Notes under the pieces: generated by a model
What the model was told of the DNA's origin: nothing
The model's input: only the letters and a program-made list of their open reading frames with translations
Databases searched by the model: none
Assembly: GCA_902539895.1 (NCBI GenBank)
Contig: CACBMD010000002.1
Coordinates: 52,980-116,979 of the forward strand
Length of the DNA: 64,000 nucleotides
Origin: an uncultured SAR116 cluster alpha proteobacterium
GTDB lineage: Bacteria > Pseudomonadota > Alphaproteobacteria > Puniceispirillales > Marisalimonadaceae
Direction of reading: 5' to 3'
Position numbers and translations under genes: made by a program
Shown: positions 45,362 through 54,528 of the stretch, piece after piece
How positions within the stretch are numbered: position 1 is the first letter of the stretch
Layout of the letters: every line of letters starts with the position of its first letter

Positions 45362-46414
45362 CTATATACCAGATAATTCTTTTAATGAGGAAATTAAAAC
45401 ATCTGATTTGTTTAAGTTTACTACATTAGCTAGGTGCATATTTTTATTAATTTTAGAATGTAAATCTACAATCTGTTTAGTGTTTTTATTAATTGAAATT
45501 TTTTGTATTAATTCTTTTTCCTTATCAAGGGTATAGTCAATGTGATTTTGATGTTCAATATAAAATATAGTTTTTTTAATTAAATCATTAATTACCAAGT
45601 TCATGACATTAATTAAAAAAATATTATCTTTTGTATTTAATGCTTCGACAATATTTTCTTTTAGGTTTAGATGTCTAGTAGAATTAATAAGATCATCCAA
45701 TAAATTTTTATAAAATACAAAAATATTATTTTTTATAATATTTTCTGCCATTCCAGGAGATCCAAAAGAGATATTATTTATAAATCGTAATTCCTCTTTT
45801 GATTTATCTTCATATTCATCACATATAAATTTATTAAATTCAGATTTACTTAATGAATTTACGTAGAAAAAAGCACATCTTGACTTTATTGTTTCTAGTA
45901 AATTGGCTGGATTATGTGAAATTATAAATAAATATGAGCTTTTTGATAATTCTTCTATTGTTTTCAAAAGTAAATTTTGAGAATTTATACTCAAATCTTC
46001 AATAGTGTCAATAATTCCAATTTTTATTCTTGAAATTGAATCTGTTTTATAAAAAAAATTTTTAAATTTTCTAACATTCTCAATTGGTATAGTTTTACCA
46101 ATTTTTTTTTCCTCGTCATTCAGGTAAAAAAAGTCTGGATGAGAATTATTGTCAAATAAATAAAAAGATTTTGTTGTTTTTAGTTGATCAAAATTCAATT
46201 TATTATTTTCAAAAAAATCTAAATTTATTTCTTTTGTAATTTCTAAATTGCACAAAATAAATTTTGCTAAGTTGAGTACAAAATTTCTTTTACCTAACCC
46301 TTTTGGACCTCCAATTATAATAGTATTTATTTTTTTTGTGCATATAATTGCAAAAATTTCTTTTTGTAATTTTAGACTTAAAAAATATTTTTGATTTATT
46401 AGAGAGTTAATCAT
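45362..46414 (-). CDS. holB: DNA polymerase III subunit delta prime
   Basis: A 350-residue AAA+ clamp-loader subunit. A P-loop-like GGPKGLGKRNF is at about 34-44. The SRC-like element CAFFYVNSLSKSEF near 192 follows KSR, which is the sensor region. Sequence is strongly A+T biased and diverged, so the call rests partly on position between tmk and metG. It overlaps the tmk 3' end by 8 bases. Confidence 0.85.
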   Translation of the reverse strand: MINSLINQKYFLSLKLQKEIFAIICTKKINTIIIGGPKGLGKRNFVLNLAKFILCNLEITKEINLDFFENNKLNFDQLKTTKSFYLFDNNSHPDFFYLNDEEKKIGKTIPIENVRKFKNFFYKTDSISRIKIGIIDTIEDLSINSQNLLLKTIEELSKSSYLFIISHNPANLLETIKSRCAFFYVNSLSKSEFNKFICDEYEDKSKEELRFINNISFGSPGMAENIIKNNIFVFYKNLLDDLINSTRHLNLKENIVEALNTKDNIFLINVMNLVINDLIKKTIFYIEHQNHIDYTLDKEKELIQKISINKNTKQIVDLHSKINKNMHLANVVNLNKSDVLISSLKELSGI

Positions 46415-47081
46415 TTATAGTTAATAATTTTTTTACATAAGAGCTAATTTCATTTGAAATAAAATCTTTGGTATTGTCTGCATTAATTTTAATGATACGA
46501 TTTGGATCTCTTTTTTGTAAGGCATTAAACCCTTTTAAAATTTTTTGATGATAATTTAATCCTAAATTCTCAAATCTGTTTTCAACAAAGTTTTTTCTTT
46601 TTAAAGTTCTTTTCAGACCTTTTTGCGAAGACAAATTTAAGAAAAAGGTTATGTCTGGATATAAATCGTAACAATATTTTTTGTGTAACTCTAACAAATC
46701 TTTTTCACTTACTTCTCCTACTAATCCTTGATATACAATTGTAGAATCTATAAATCTATCACACAAAACCACAGAGCCATTTTTAATTGCTGGTAATATA
46801 ATTTTATTTACATGTTCGCGTCTTATAGCGTTAAAAATTAATGCTTCTGAAAAAGGATCCCATGCATTTTTATCCCCAGCTACTAGAAATTTTCTTAATT
46901 CTTCTGCTTCTTTGGTTCCGCCAGGTTCTCTCGTAGACACAACATTAAATCTATTACTTATAAGATCTTTTCTTAATAAATCTATTTGTGTACTTTTTCC
47001 AACTCCCTCACCACCCTCAAATGAAATAAAAACACCTTTTCTTGAATTTAAAGTCTTATTAATTTGCACCAATGTCTCCAT
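46407..47081 (-). CDS. tmk: Thymidylate kinase
   Basis: A 224-residue kinase converting dTMP to dTDP. The P-loop FEGGEGVGKST is at 21-31, the dTMP-binding REPGGT near 52, and the DRFIDSTIVYQG element near 109. The ATG at 47081 overlaps the end of the carboxypeptidase gene by 23 bases; a shorter start at a nearby GTG or TTG is possible, since the first 15 residues precede the conserved fold. Confidence 0.94.
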   Translation of the reverse strand: METLVQINKTLNSRKGVFISFEGGEGVGKSTQIDLLRKDLISNRFNVVSTREPGGTKEAEELRKFLVAGDKNAWDPFSEALIFNAIRREHVNKIILPAIKNGSVVLCDRFIDSTIVYQGLVGEVSEKDLLELHKKYCYDLYPDITFFLNLSSQKGLKRTLKRKNFVENRFENLGLNYHQKILKGFNALQKRDPNRIIKINADNTKDFISNEISSYVKKLLTIND

Positions 47082-48225
47082 AAAGTAAAAACTTTAAAAT
47101 AGATTTTACTCTAATCAAAGATGACATTTTAGCTACATCCTCAGATGATATTAAGTTTTCTTGAAAGGTTTGTTGCCCAGGTATATTAATGTAAATTTTT
47201 CCAAGAACAGAACCTTTTGTAATCGGGGCAGAAATGGGGTTCATCCATTCTAGCTTAATTTTAGTTTTATTTAATTCAAAAGGTGAAATAATTTTTTTGA
47301 AGGGCTTGCTAGCAATTAAATTGACTACGTTTTTTTTTCCCAACCATACATCAGCCTCAACAAGACTTTTTTGATTACTAAATAAAGATAATAAAGTTGT
47401 TTCTCTAAATACTATGTTAAAGAGTCTTTTGCTTTCAAATTTCCTTTTTTTCTTGCTATTTAATCCATTTATAACAATTGTAACCCTTCTATCATTTTTT
47501 TTTATTGAACCTATTAAACCATATCCAGACTCATTTGTATGCCCTGTTTTAAGACCATCCGCTCCGTTCATAGTATATAGTAATGGGTTTCTATTTGATT
47601 GTTTAATTTTGTTATATGTAAAGATTTTCTCTTGATATAACTTGTATAACTCAGGAAAATCGTCAATTATTCTTTTTGTAAGAATAACTAGATCTCTAGA
47701 AGTTGTTTGCAAATCAGGATGAGGCCAGCCTGTGGAATTAGTGAAATATGTATCTTTCATACCTAATGTTTTAGCATATCTATTCATTTCTCTTGCGAAA
47801 GCTTCTTCATCACCAGAGACACCTTCGGCTAAAACAACAGCAGCATCATTTCCTGATTGAACAATCAAACCTAGTAACAAGTCTTTTATTGTAACGTTAC
47901 TATTTAATTCTAGAAAAGATCTAGATCCACCCATTCTCCATGCTTTATCTGATACTAAAAAAGTGTCTGACATATTTAAAGATTTATCTTTAATTCGATC
48001 AAATACTATATAAGAAGTCATGACTTTTGCCATTGATGCAGGTTTCATAAGCTGATCTGCATTTTTTTCAAACAATACTTCGTTAACTTCATGATCATAA
48101 ATAATCACTTGTTTTGCAGGAGTTTTTATATCTAAAATTTTTGAAAAACTTTCTTTGATATTTACAAAACATAAAATTATAAAAGTAGAAATTAGAATGA
48201 TTGGAAATTTACAAATATTTGACAT
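47059..48225 (-). CDS. dacA-like: D-alanyl-D-alanine carboxypeptidase (penicillin-binding protein 5/6 family)
   Basis: A 388-residue periplasmic enzyme that trims the terminal D-alanine from peptidoglycan stems. A signal sequence spans about 1-29. The active-site motifs are SMAK with Ser64 and Lys67, SGN at 124-126 and KTG at 226-228. A C-terminal PBP5-type beta domain follows, ending with a short hydrophobic stretch (about 375-383) that may anchor the protein weakly. Neighbours rlpA and mltB are also cell-wall genes. Confidence 0.93.
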   Translation of the reverse strand: MSNICKFPIILISTFIILCFVNIKESFSKILDIKTPAKQVIIYDHEVNEVLFEKNADQLMKPASMAKVMTSYIVFDRIKDKSLNMSDTFLVSDKAWRMGGSRSFLELNSNVTIKDLLLGLIVQSGNDAAVVLAEGVSGDEEAFAREMNRYAKTLGMKDTYFTNSTGWPHPDLQTTSRDLVILTKRIIDDFPELYKLYQEKIFTYNKIKQSNRNPLLYTMNGADGLKTGHTNESGYGLIGSIKKNDRRVTIVINGLNSKKKRKFESKRLFNIVFRETTLLSLFSNQKSLVEADVWLGKKNVVNLIASKPFKKIISPFELNKTKIKLEWMNPISAPITKGSVLGKIYINIPGQQTFQENLISSEDVAKMSSLIRVKSILKFLLYGDIGAN

Positions 48226-48242
48226 TTAAAACCTCAAGTGAC

Positions 48243-49181
48243 TTATTCTATAATTATTTTTGCACCTTGCATTCCTTTTTGTAACAACAAAGAATGTAAT
48301 TGATCAACTTTTTCTACACTTGAAAACGGACCAGCCTTAACTTGGTACAGTTTCCTATTCATTTTATATATTTTATAGATTTTTACTTTATCAATATATG
48401 ATATTTTTTTTTTCATTATTTCCGCATTTTTTTTTGAACTAAAAGAGGCTAATTTTATATAAATTTTATATTCTTTATTTAAATTTTTAAGATTATAGTT
48501 TATTCTTTTTCTTACAATTTTTTGATTTTTAGTGTCCTTAATTTTTACAGCTACTTTGCTAGGAATAGTAATATTAGGTAATTCTGTTTCTTCTAAATCA
48601 TTTATTTCAGGAAAAGATCCTTGTTTAGCAAGCTTTTCTAAATAGAGGCTCTTCTCCTTTAAAATTTGCACCCTTACAAGCCCTGTACCTTCTCTTTTTA
48701 AATCTAGTATATCAGCTGCTTTTGATGATAAATCTATAATTCTATCATTAACAAAAGGACCTCTATCATTTATTCTAAGCACTATTGATTTATTATTTTC
48801 CAAATTAGTTACTTTTACTGCGCTAGGAAGAGGTAAAGTTTTGTGAGCAGCTGTTAGTGCATATTGATTATATATTTCACCATTAGCAGTTAATTTACCA
48901 TGAAACTTTGGTCCATACCATGATGCTATACCTGTTTTATTATAATAGAGATCTTTTTTGGGGTAATAATATTTGCCACCTACATTATATTTTTTACCAA
49001 TTTTATATATTGGTTTTTGTATTCTTTTTTTTTCTTCTTTTGGAATTAAATATTTTTTTCCTAAATTAGCAGCAACTTCTATACTTGAGGTACAACCTTG
49101 GATTAGAATTAGAAAAGTAATAAAAAATATATATCTAGAATTTTTATAAAAATAAAATAATTTATTTGTTGTTGAATACAT
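48243..49181 (-). CDS. rlpA: RlpA-family lytic transglycosylase lipoprotein with SPOR domain
   Basis: A 312-residue outer-membrane lipoprotein. The lipobox ends at Cys30 (LIQGC). A double-psi beta-barrel domain has GIASWYG at 84-90 and the catalytic-type His113 (AAHKTLP) and Asp139 (RINDRGPF). A C-terminal SPOR domain (about 232-312) binds denuded septal glycan. It acts in daughter-cell separation in studied bacteria. The ATG directly abuts the mltB stop codon. Confidence 0.93.
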   Translation of the reverse strand: MYSTTNKLFYFYKNSRYIFFITFLILIQGCTSSIEVAANLGKKYLIPKEEKKRIQKPIYKIGKKYNVGGKYYYPKKDLYYNKTGIASWYGPKFHGKLTANGEIYNQYALTAAHKTLPLPSAVKVTNLENNKSIVLRINDRGPFVNDRIIDLSSKAADILDLKREGTGLVRVQILKEKSLYLEKLAKQGSFPEINDLEETELPNITIPSKVAVKIKDTKNQKIVRKRINYNLKNLNKEYKIYIKLASFSSKKNAEIMKKKISYIDKVKIYKIYKMNRKLYQVKAGPFSSVEKVDQLHSLLLQKGMQGAKIIIE

Positions 49182-50156
49182 TTAATTATTTTCTTTTATA
49201 GAATCCGCTAAAGTTCCAACAGCTATAGCAAAATAATTAGATCGGTTCCAATTTAAAATGGAGTCAAAATTATTATAAGCCAAATAACCATAATTCTTAT
49301 ATCCATCAGGTATAATAAGCCTAGCTTTTACTTTAACATTAGGTAATTTATCTTTATTTGCCTTTAATATCCCTTTTGATGCCCAATAACTTAAAAAATT
49401 ATATTTTTTTTCATCTGTTTTGCCATTGTAATTTCCAATAAAAACTTTTCTACCCCATGTTATTTGATTAGACCATCCTACTCTTTTTAAATAATTTGCT
49501 GCTGACGCAAAAACATCTGGTTTAGATGTCCATATGTTTTTTGATCCATCTTTATCCCAATCGGTAGCATAATTAATAAAGCTAGATGGCATAAATTGAC
49601 ACTGGCCCATAGCGCCAGCCCAGGAACCTGTCATTTTATTAATAGTAATATGACCTCCATTTACAATTTTCAATGCATTCATTAATTCTTTTTTGAAGTA
49701 ATCATATCTTCTTCCATCATAAACTAAAGTAGTTAAAGCAGAAATAACTGAAAAGCCTCCAGTTAACCTTCCAAAATCAGTTTCAATACCCCACAAAGCT
49801 ACTATAAATCTGGGTTGAACACCGTAATGTTTTGATATTTTTGTAAGTATTTTTTTATTTTCTTTGTACTTTTGATTTGCTTTTTTAATTCTAGTAGCTG
49901 TTACAACTCTCTTTAGATACTGATCAAGGGTTAATTTAAATTCTGGTTGTGATTTATCAAGCTCAATAACTCTCTTTATAAATTTAGTCTTATTTTTAAA
50001 TTCGTTAATTACTTTGCTAGAAATACCTTTTTGTTTAGCCTCTTTCGATACTTGAAGAACAATTTCGTTAAAATTAGCCTTTGCAAAACTTGAAATAGGA
50101 AATGAGAAAATGATAATTATGAATAGTAAAAATTTAAAAAGATTTGAAAAATTCAT
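49182..50156 (-). CDS. mltB: Membrane-bound lytic murein transglycosylase B
   Basis: A 324-residue glycan-cleaving enzyme. I place the start at 50156 (MNFSNLF), where AAAGGATG lies upstream, rather than at an ATG at 50195. The N-terminal signal peptide ends near SSFA (25). The catalytic glutamate is Glu125 in WGIETDFGR, and GQCQFMPSSF near 191 is the conserved saccharide-binding loop. No lipobox is seen, so this is a soluble periplasmic form. It opens the cell-wall/housekeeping operon. Confidence 0.92.
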   Translation of the reverse strand: MNFSNLFKFLLFIIIIFSFPISSFAKANFNEIVLQVSKEAKQKGISSKVINEFKNKTKFIKRVIELDKSQPEFKLTLDQYLKRVVTATRIKKANQKYKENKKILTKISKHYGVQPRFIVALWGIETDFGRLTGGFSVISALTTLVYDGRRYDYFKKELMNALKIVNGGHITINKMTGSWAGAMGQCQFMPSSFINYATDWDKDGSKNIWTSKPDVFASAANYLKRVGWSNQITWGRKVFIGNYNGKTDEKKYNFLSYWASKGILKANKDKLPNVKVKARLIIPDGYKNYGYLAYNNFDSILNWNRSNYFAIAVGTLADSIKENN

Positions 50157-50308
50157 AATTACATCCTTTAAAAAATACTTTAATTCATAACTCATATTTA
50201 AAAAAGTTAAAAACTAATAATTGAAAAACTTTCTATTAGTCATAATAGCTTATTTAAGAAAATAATAACTTGCCTTCATTAATAACCTAGTTTAAAAAAC
50301 GAATTTGT

Positions 50309-50398
50309 GGATGGGTGACTGAGCGGTTGAAAGTACCGGTCTTGAAAACCGGCGAAGGTGAAAGCCTTCCGTGGGTTCGAATCCCACCCCATCCGCCA
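50309..50398 (+). tRNA. serT-like: tRNA-Ser (anticodon UGA)
   Basis: A 90-nt tRNA with encoded CCA. The acceptor stem GGATGGG pairs with CCCATCC, the anticodon arm CCGGT/ACCGG holds the loop CTTGAAA with TGA at 50343-50345, a long class II variable arm follows, and the T arm contains GTTCGAATC. It reads UCA codons. Its 3' end serves as the integration site of the adjacent island. Confidence 0.96.
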
Positions 50399-50399
50399 T
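50385..50399 (+). repeat. Left attachment-site core within the tRNA-Ser 3' end
   Basis: The 15 bases CACCCCATCCGCCAT recur with one mismatch at 57050-57064 in direct orientation, about 6.67 kb apart. Confidence 0.72.
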
Positions 50400-50476
50400 A
50401 TCCCTAAATTCTCATATAGTTAATAAGTAAAAAATTGTAATAAATTGTCTATTAATTACAATAACTTACAGCTATT

Positions 50477-51742
50477 TTGCTTCTAAATTGTTCCTTGCTG
50501 TCCGATTCAACCTGCGGTAAAATTGTGGGACAGAAATTGCGAACTAAAAATAAGCTAACTCCATTAGCTTTAAAAAAATTAAAAGTGCCTGGTAGATATA
50601 GTGATGGAAATAACCTTTATCTTAAAATTGAAGATACAGGTTCACGTCGATGGATACTCAGATTAAGTGTTAATGGTAAAAGAAGAGATATGGGCCTTGG
50701 AAGTCTTTCTTTTGTGAGTCTCAGTGATGCTAGAGATTTAGCATATCAATATAATAAACTTGCCAAATCGGGAATTGGCCCAATCCAGGAAAGATTAAGA
50801 GAAAAAGGATTATTAATTACCTTTAAAGAATGTGTATACAAGGTTTATGCACTTAATAAACCTACATGGAAAACAGAATTAATTGGAAGACAATGGATTA
50901 ACTCTTTCGAACATCATGTATTCCCAATTATAGGACATTTGTCCATATCACAAATTCGTTCAGTCGATATTATGAATGTGCTTACACCTTTGTGGAATAT
51001 TAAACATGATACCGCAAAAAAACTAAAACAACGATTAAGAGTCGTTTTTAAGTGGTGTAGAGCTCAAGGGTACTTTTATGGTGATGATCCAGTAGAACTT
51101 GCTGAAATGGCTCTACCAAGGGTAAAAACAAGTAAAAAACACTTTACTTCCCTTCCCTATGATCAATTACCAGATTTTATAAATAATCTTAGAAACTCGT
51201 CTATTAGCTTAAGAAATCAACTAGCAATAGAATTTACAGTATTAACAGCTTGTAGAACGAGTGAAGTATTAAAAGCAAAATGGAATGAGATAGATTTTAA
51301 TAATAAAATATGGATTATTCCTGAAGACCGTATGAAAGCCCACAGAGAACATCATGTTCCTCTTTCAGATAGATCTATCTTGATACTTCAAGAAATGTTT
51401 AAAATTAAGTCTGATAGTGGTTTAATTTTTCCAAGTGAAGTAAATAATCACAAACCATTATCAAATAATACAATGTTATTTGCTATTCAAAAGAACATGA
51501 ACCTCAAGGCTACAATACATGGCATGAGAGCGTCATTTAAGAATTGGGCATCAGAAACAACTAATTTTCCAAATGAAGTATCAGAAATGGCTCTTGCTCA
51601 TTCTATACACAATAAAGTAGAAGCAGCTTACAGAAGAGGTAATTTATTGGAAAAAAGAAGATTACTTATGCAATGTTGGTCAGATTATCTCAACAAAGCA
51701 AAACCAGAAATTATTAAACTTTATCAGAGTATGGATAGATAA
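50477..51742 (+). CDS. int: P4-type tyrosine recombinase / integrase
   Basis: A site-specific recombinase of up to 421 residues that would insert and excise the island at tRNA-Ser. An N-terminal DUF4102-like arm domain begins LTPLALKKLK and includes YSDGNNLYLKI. The catalytic set is visible with this numbering: Arg260 (TACRTSE), His348 and Arg351 (HGMRASF), His375 (ALAHS) and the nucleophile Tyr385 (AYRRG). The start is uncertain: TTG at 50477 gives an unusual leader, while GTG at 50525 or TTG at 50537 would give a family-like N-terminus. It is 78 bases from the tRNA. Confidence 0.93.
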   Translation: MLLNCSLLSDSTCGKIVGQKLRTKNKLTPLALKKLKVPGRYSDGNNLYLKIEDTGSRRWILRLSVNGKRRDMGLGSLSFVSLSDARDLAYQYNKLAKSGIGPIQERLREKGLLITFKECVYKVYALNKPTWKTELIGRQWINSFEHHVFPIIGHLSISQIRSVDIMNVLTPLWNIKHDTAKKLKQRLRVVFKWCRAQGYFYGDDPVELAEMALPRVKTSKKHFTSLPYDQLPDFINNLRNSSISLRNQLAIEFTVLTACRTSEVLKAKWNEIDFNNKIWIIPEDRMKAHREHHVPLSDRSILILQEMFKIKSDSGLIFPSEVNNHKPLSNNTMLFAIQKNMNLKATIHGMRASFKNWASETTNFPNEVSEMALAHSIHNKVEAAYRRGNLLEKRRLLMQCWSDYLNKAKPEIIKLYQSMDR

Positions 51743-51743
51743 A

Positions 51744-51974
51744 ATGAAACATAATATATCTCCTAGATTTTTACGGTTAAAGCATATTATTGGAGACTAT
51801 AAAGTCACTCCACCTATTCCAGCCATTATACCTATTTCAAAAACAACTTGGTGGGATGGGGTTAAAAAAGGTAAATATCCCAAGCCTTTTAAAATAGGAA
51901 GTAACACCACTGTATGGAGATCTGATGAAATCCAGAAATTAGTAGATAATCTTTGTAATGATAATAACAATTAA
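51744..51974 (+). CDS. AlpA-like DNA-binding regulator / excisionase
   Basis: A 76-residue protein with a MerR-like winged helix of the AlpA family: ISKTTWWDGVKKGKYPKP (helix-turn-helix) followed by VWRSDEIQKLV. AlpA-type proteins control integrase expression or excision in P4-like islands. It begins one base after the integrase stop codon, so it is co-transcribed. Confidence 0.82.
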   Translation: MKHNISPRFLRLKHIIGDYKVTPPIPAIIPISKTTWWDGVKKGKYPKPFKIGSNTTVWRSDEIQKLVDNLCNDNNN

Positions 51975-52032
51975 TTTACTTATATAGTCTTTTTCACAAC
52001 GAAAATAATTTTAAAAATATTTTTGAAAAAGG

Positions 52033-52117
52033 TGTAGTAAGTGTAGTAAATGTAGTAGACGTTGTTTTTAACGGTTTTTTTTAATTATTTTTACTACAAT
52101 CTACTACAGTTACTACA
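52033..52117. repeat. Inverted array of TGTAGTA iterons
   Basis: Three tandem 9-bp units (TGTAGTAAG, TGTAGTAAA, TGTAGTAGA; 52033-52059) face three units in the opposite orientation with core TACTACA at 52092, 52102 and 52111. The arms are separated by about 32 AT-rich bases. Such layout suits a cooperative protein-binding site, for example for AlpA or for a replication or excision complex. Confidence 0.75.
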
Positions 52118-52333
52118 CTTTAAACAATCTAAATGCACATGTGCGAGATTTTGTTTTTTCCAAATTGATTTGGTTGTAGAAATCCCTTATTGAGCTTTTT
52201 ATGGGTATATTTTAAATAAAGATAACCCTAAATGAAAATACACATCACTTAAAACCCCATTAAACCTAGATTAATCAATAGATACAGCAATTTATGCCTT
52301 TATATTAAAGTATTAAATAGGTTAGCTTTTGTT

Positions 52334-52486
52334 ATGATTAATGGCTAATTGTCAATGGGCAGGTCAATAAAAAGACCTAGGGGGATTAGTTTTTGTTACA
52401 TTTTAATATTTTCTAGAAAATATTAAAAAATACAGAAACTAATTTGAATTACATAAGATAAGTCAAAATATTTAAATTATTTTAAC
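52334..52486 (+). repeat. Direct repeat copy A
   Basis: The core 52351-52486 aligns without gaps over 136 bases to copy B at 53366-53501, with 121 identities by hand count. Weaker similarity extends about 17 bases to the left. It lies before the orphan gene. Confidence 0.85.
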
Positions 52487-52646
52487 ATAAACTTTTACTT
52501 TACATATTTTTTATGATCATATTCGGACTATTTTTAAAAATTACAACAATGTTATTTTAATGTTAAATATAATAAAAAATTAAAGAAAATAATTCTAAAA
52601 TTGTCTATAAAATATTTAGTAATTCAATATTCAATTAGAGGTGTAA

Positions 52647-53198
52647 ATGAGTAAATATTGTCCACGATGGGTATACATGACTGTTGTTGCGCAAGCTTGC
52701 TATGATTATGTTACTTTAAATGTTGGGGCTGGCTTGCTAGTCATATCGCACAAATATGATAAAGGGTTAAAAAAAATTTATGAGGACGTAGATTTGCCTA
52801 AAGTCGATAATGTTGCATTAGAGTTTTTACGAATATGTAGTAATCTTAATATTAATCAAAAATCAGAACATGTATTGTCAGACTATTTATATTTTAAGTT
52901 TAATTATGTTAATATAGCTTTAAAGAGAAATTTTGAGAGTTTTATGAATGATGTTAGGTTCTCAAAATATCCAAGATACCCAGAAGCAGAGGATACTGCA
53001 AATAATTTCTATAGATTTTCAAAGAATTGGGTAAAGAAAAAAAAGTTACTCTATGACAAAGCATGGAGTTTAAAAACCCAAGATGAATTTATTGAATTAC
53101 AGAATTTAGCTAATAAACCTTTTTCAAACGTAAAATTAAAAATGAAAGATATTAACAAAGTTGAAGAGTTAGTTTATTCTAGTTGGACAAAATCATAA
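52647..53198 (+). CDS. Hypothetical protein of the island, unrecognised
   Basis: A 183-residue protein I cannot place in a family. It has no signal peptide and no clear membrane helix apart from a mildly hydrophobic N-terminal stretch (about 9-33). The remainder is rich in Lys, Tyr, Phe and Asn and looks helical and basic at the C-terminus. GAGGTG precedes the ATG, so it is probably translated. It lies alone between two copies of a 136-bp direct repeat inside the tRNA-Ser island, in the manner of a cargo cassette. Confidence 0.65.
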   Translation: MSKYCPRWVYMTVVAQACYDYVTLNVGAGLLVISHKYDKGLKKIYEDVDLPKVDNVALEFLRICSNLNINQKSEHVLSDYLYFKFNYVNIALKRNFESFMNDVRFSKYPRYPEAEDTANNFYRFSKNWVKKKKLLYDKAWSLKTQDEFIELQNLANKPFSNVKLKMKDINKVEELVYSSWTKS

Positions 53199-53348
53199 TA
53201 AATCAATTATCCATAATCAAAAATAAAGTGTAACCTAGAGAGCTTATAGGATTTACAAATTAAAGTTCTATTAAAATTATTATAAAATTGTGTTTCTAAC
53301 GCATTTACCTAACATCATTTTCACAAACTTGCCATTTAACCCTGGTCA

Positions 53349-53501
53349 GTGTTCCATGGACTATGGTCAATGGGCAGACTAACCAAAAGACCTGGGAGGA
53401 TTAGTTTTTGTTACATTTTAATATGTCCTAAAAAATATTAAAAAATACAGAGATTAATTTGGATTACATATGATAAGTCAAAAAATTTAAATTATTTTAA
53501 C
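53349..53501 (+). repeat. Direct repeat copy B
   Basis: This copy matches copy A (89 percent over 136 bases) and also starts with a 31-base block (53349-53379) that recurs with 29 matches at 56870-56900. Its right end supplies the stop and last codons of the YciI-like gene on the minus strand. Confidence 0.85.
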
Positions 53502-53884
53502 TTAAATTTCCCTGTTGAGTAATCCAGAGTTACTTGAATGTTGCCTTCATTAAGAAGCCATGGCCTAACTGTATAATTTCGTGCACCCGACCTATGCATA
53601 GGATCAGTACTTGCTATTTCTTTTGCATGATCAATGGAGTTTGCTCTTATAATAACCATTCCTTCTCCATTCCAGTCAATTTCATTATCTTCCCAAAAAG
53701 GTCCAGCGCCAAACATTATTCCTTTTTTTTCAAGCGAAACTTGGAATTTAAGATGTTCTTCTAGATTTTCCATAACAGGAATCATTCCATTTGTAGGTTT
53801 TGTAAATACTACATATAAATCCTTGTTAAGCATTTCGCTTGAAGCATTTAAAACATCTTGTTTTGTGATCTTTGGTTCATTCAT
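53492..53884 (-). CDS. YciI-like domain protein (island cargo)
   Basis: A 130-residue protein with a YciI/dimeric alpha-beta barrel domain. The conserved segments are LYVVFTKPT near 23-31, FQVSLEKKGIMFGAGPF near 48-64 and IIRANSIDHAKEIASTDPMH near 78-97. A roughly 20-residue N-terminal extension precedes the domain. The last codons lie inside repeat copy B, which suggests repeat insertion or recombination at its 3' end. It is last in the minus-strand redox operon. Enzymatic function is unknown. Confidence 0.75.
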   Translation of the reverse strand: MNEPKITKQDVLNASSEMLNKDLYVVFTKPTNGMIPVMENLEEHLKFQVSLEKKGIMFGAGPFWEDNEIDWNGEGMVIIRANSIDHAKEIASTDPMHRSGARNYTVRPWLLNEGNIQVTLDYSTGKFKLK

Positions 53885-53901
53885 TTTTTACTCCTATTAA
53901 A

Positions 53902-54453
53902 TTATTCATCTATAAAAATATAAAAAGTATCAAGCTGTTTTCTTATAAAATCAATTGTTATTGCATCGGTCAATTTACCGGAATTTTCATCAAATTTCTG
54001 CTTTGCAAACGTAACAAATATTTCATTTTTATTCATTACCTTTGCATTTAAGAATACTAGTATTTGTCTTAAGTGATACTGCACTCTCGCTCCTCCAAGA
54101 GGTCCTAAAGAAGCAGACTGGATACAAACTGGTTTCCTGTCTAGAGGTTGATTGGGCAATCTAGAAATCCAATCAATACAGTTTTTTAAGTAACCTGGTA
54201 CTGAAAAATTATATTCAGGTGTTACAAAAATTACTCCATCTGCTTTTTTTATTTTATCTTGTAATTCTAATAAAGTTTCTGGCCAGTTATCTTGGTTGTG
54301 ATCATCTGTATTGTAATGTGGCAGGAGATTAAAATCAGAAAACATTTCAAAATTGAATTTTTCATGTCCTATTTCAATTAAATTTGAAGCTAGATATTTG
54401 TTAAAAGACTTTGCTCTTAGGCTGCCACCGATTATTAATATATTTTTTTTCAT
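53902..54453 (-). CDS. NAD(P)H-dependent FMN reductase
   Basis: A 183-residue flavodoxin-like reductase. The phosphate-binding GGSLRAKSFNKYL follows the first strand, and TPEYNFSVPGYLKNCIDW is the hallmark of the NADPH-dependent FMN reductase/quinone reductase family. The start at 54453 is preceded by GGAGATAT; an upstream in-frame ATG at 54516 adds an unlikely leader. It lies between the YciI and pirin genes, in an operon likely dealing with quinone or electrophile stress. Confidence 0.88.
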   Translation of the reverse strand: MKKNILIIGGSLRAKSFNKYLASNLIEIGHEKFNFEMFSDFNLLPHYNTDDHNQDNWPETLLELQDKIKKADGVIFVTPEYNFSVPGYLKNCIDWISRLPNQPLDRKPVCIQSASLGPLGGARVQYHLRQILVFLNAKVMNKNEIFVTFAKQKFDENSGKLTDAITIDFIRKQLDTFYIFIDE

Positions 54454-54528
54454 TTTTATATCTCCATTAAAAAAGATGTCTGAAAGATAGTCATTTGTTA
54501 AGAAAAGCTCATTCACATAGTTTTAGAT

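Larger units (their letters stand above)
51975..52646. other. 672-bp gene-free interval of the island
   Basis: No credible coding sequence is seen. The interval holds an inverted array of 9-bp repeats (52033-52117), a GCACATGTGC palindrome (52135-52144) and repeat copy A (52334-52486). It separates the integrase/AlpA unit from the orphan gene at 52647. Confidence 0.7.

Noticed and set aside
52647-53198. Toxin-antitoxin or known defence protein
   Set aside because: There is no small partner gene and I see no recognisable toxin, nuclease or NTPase motif.
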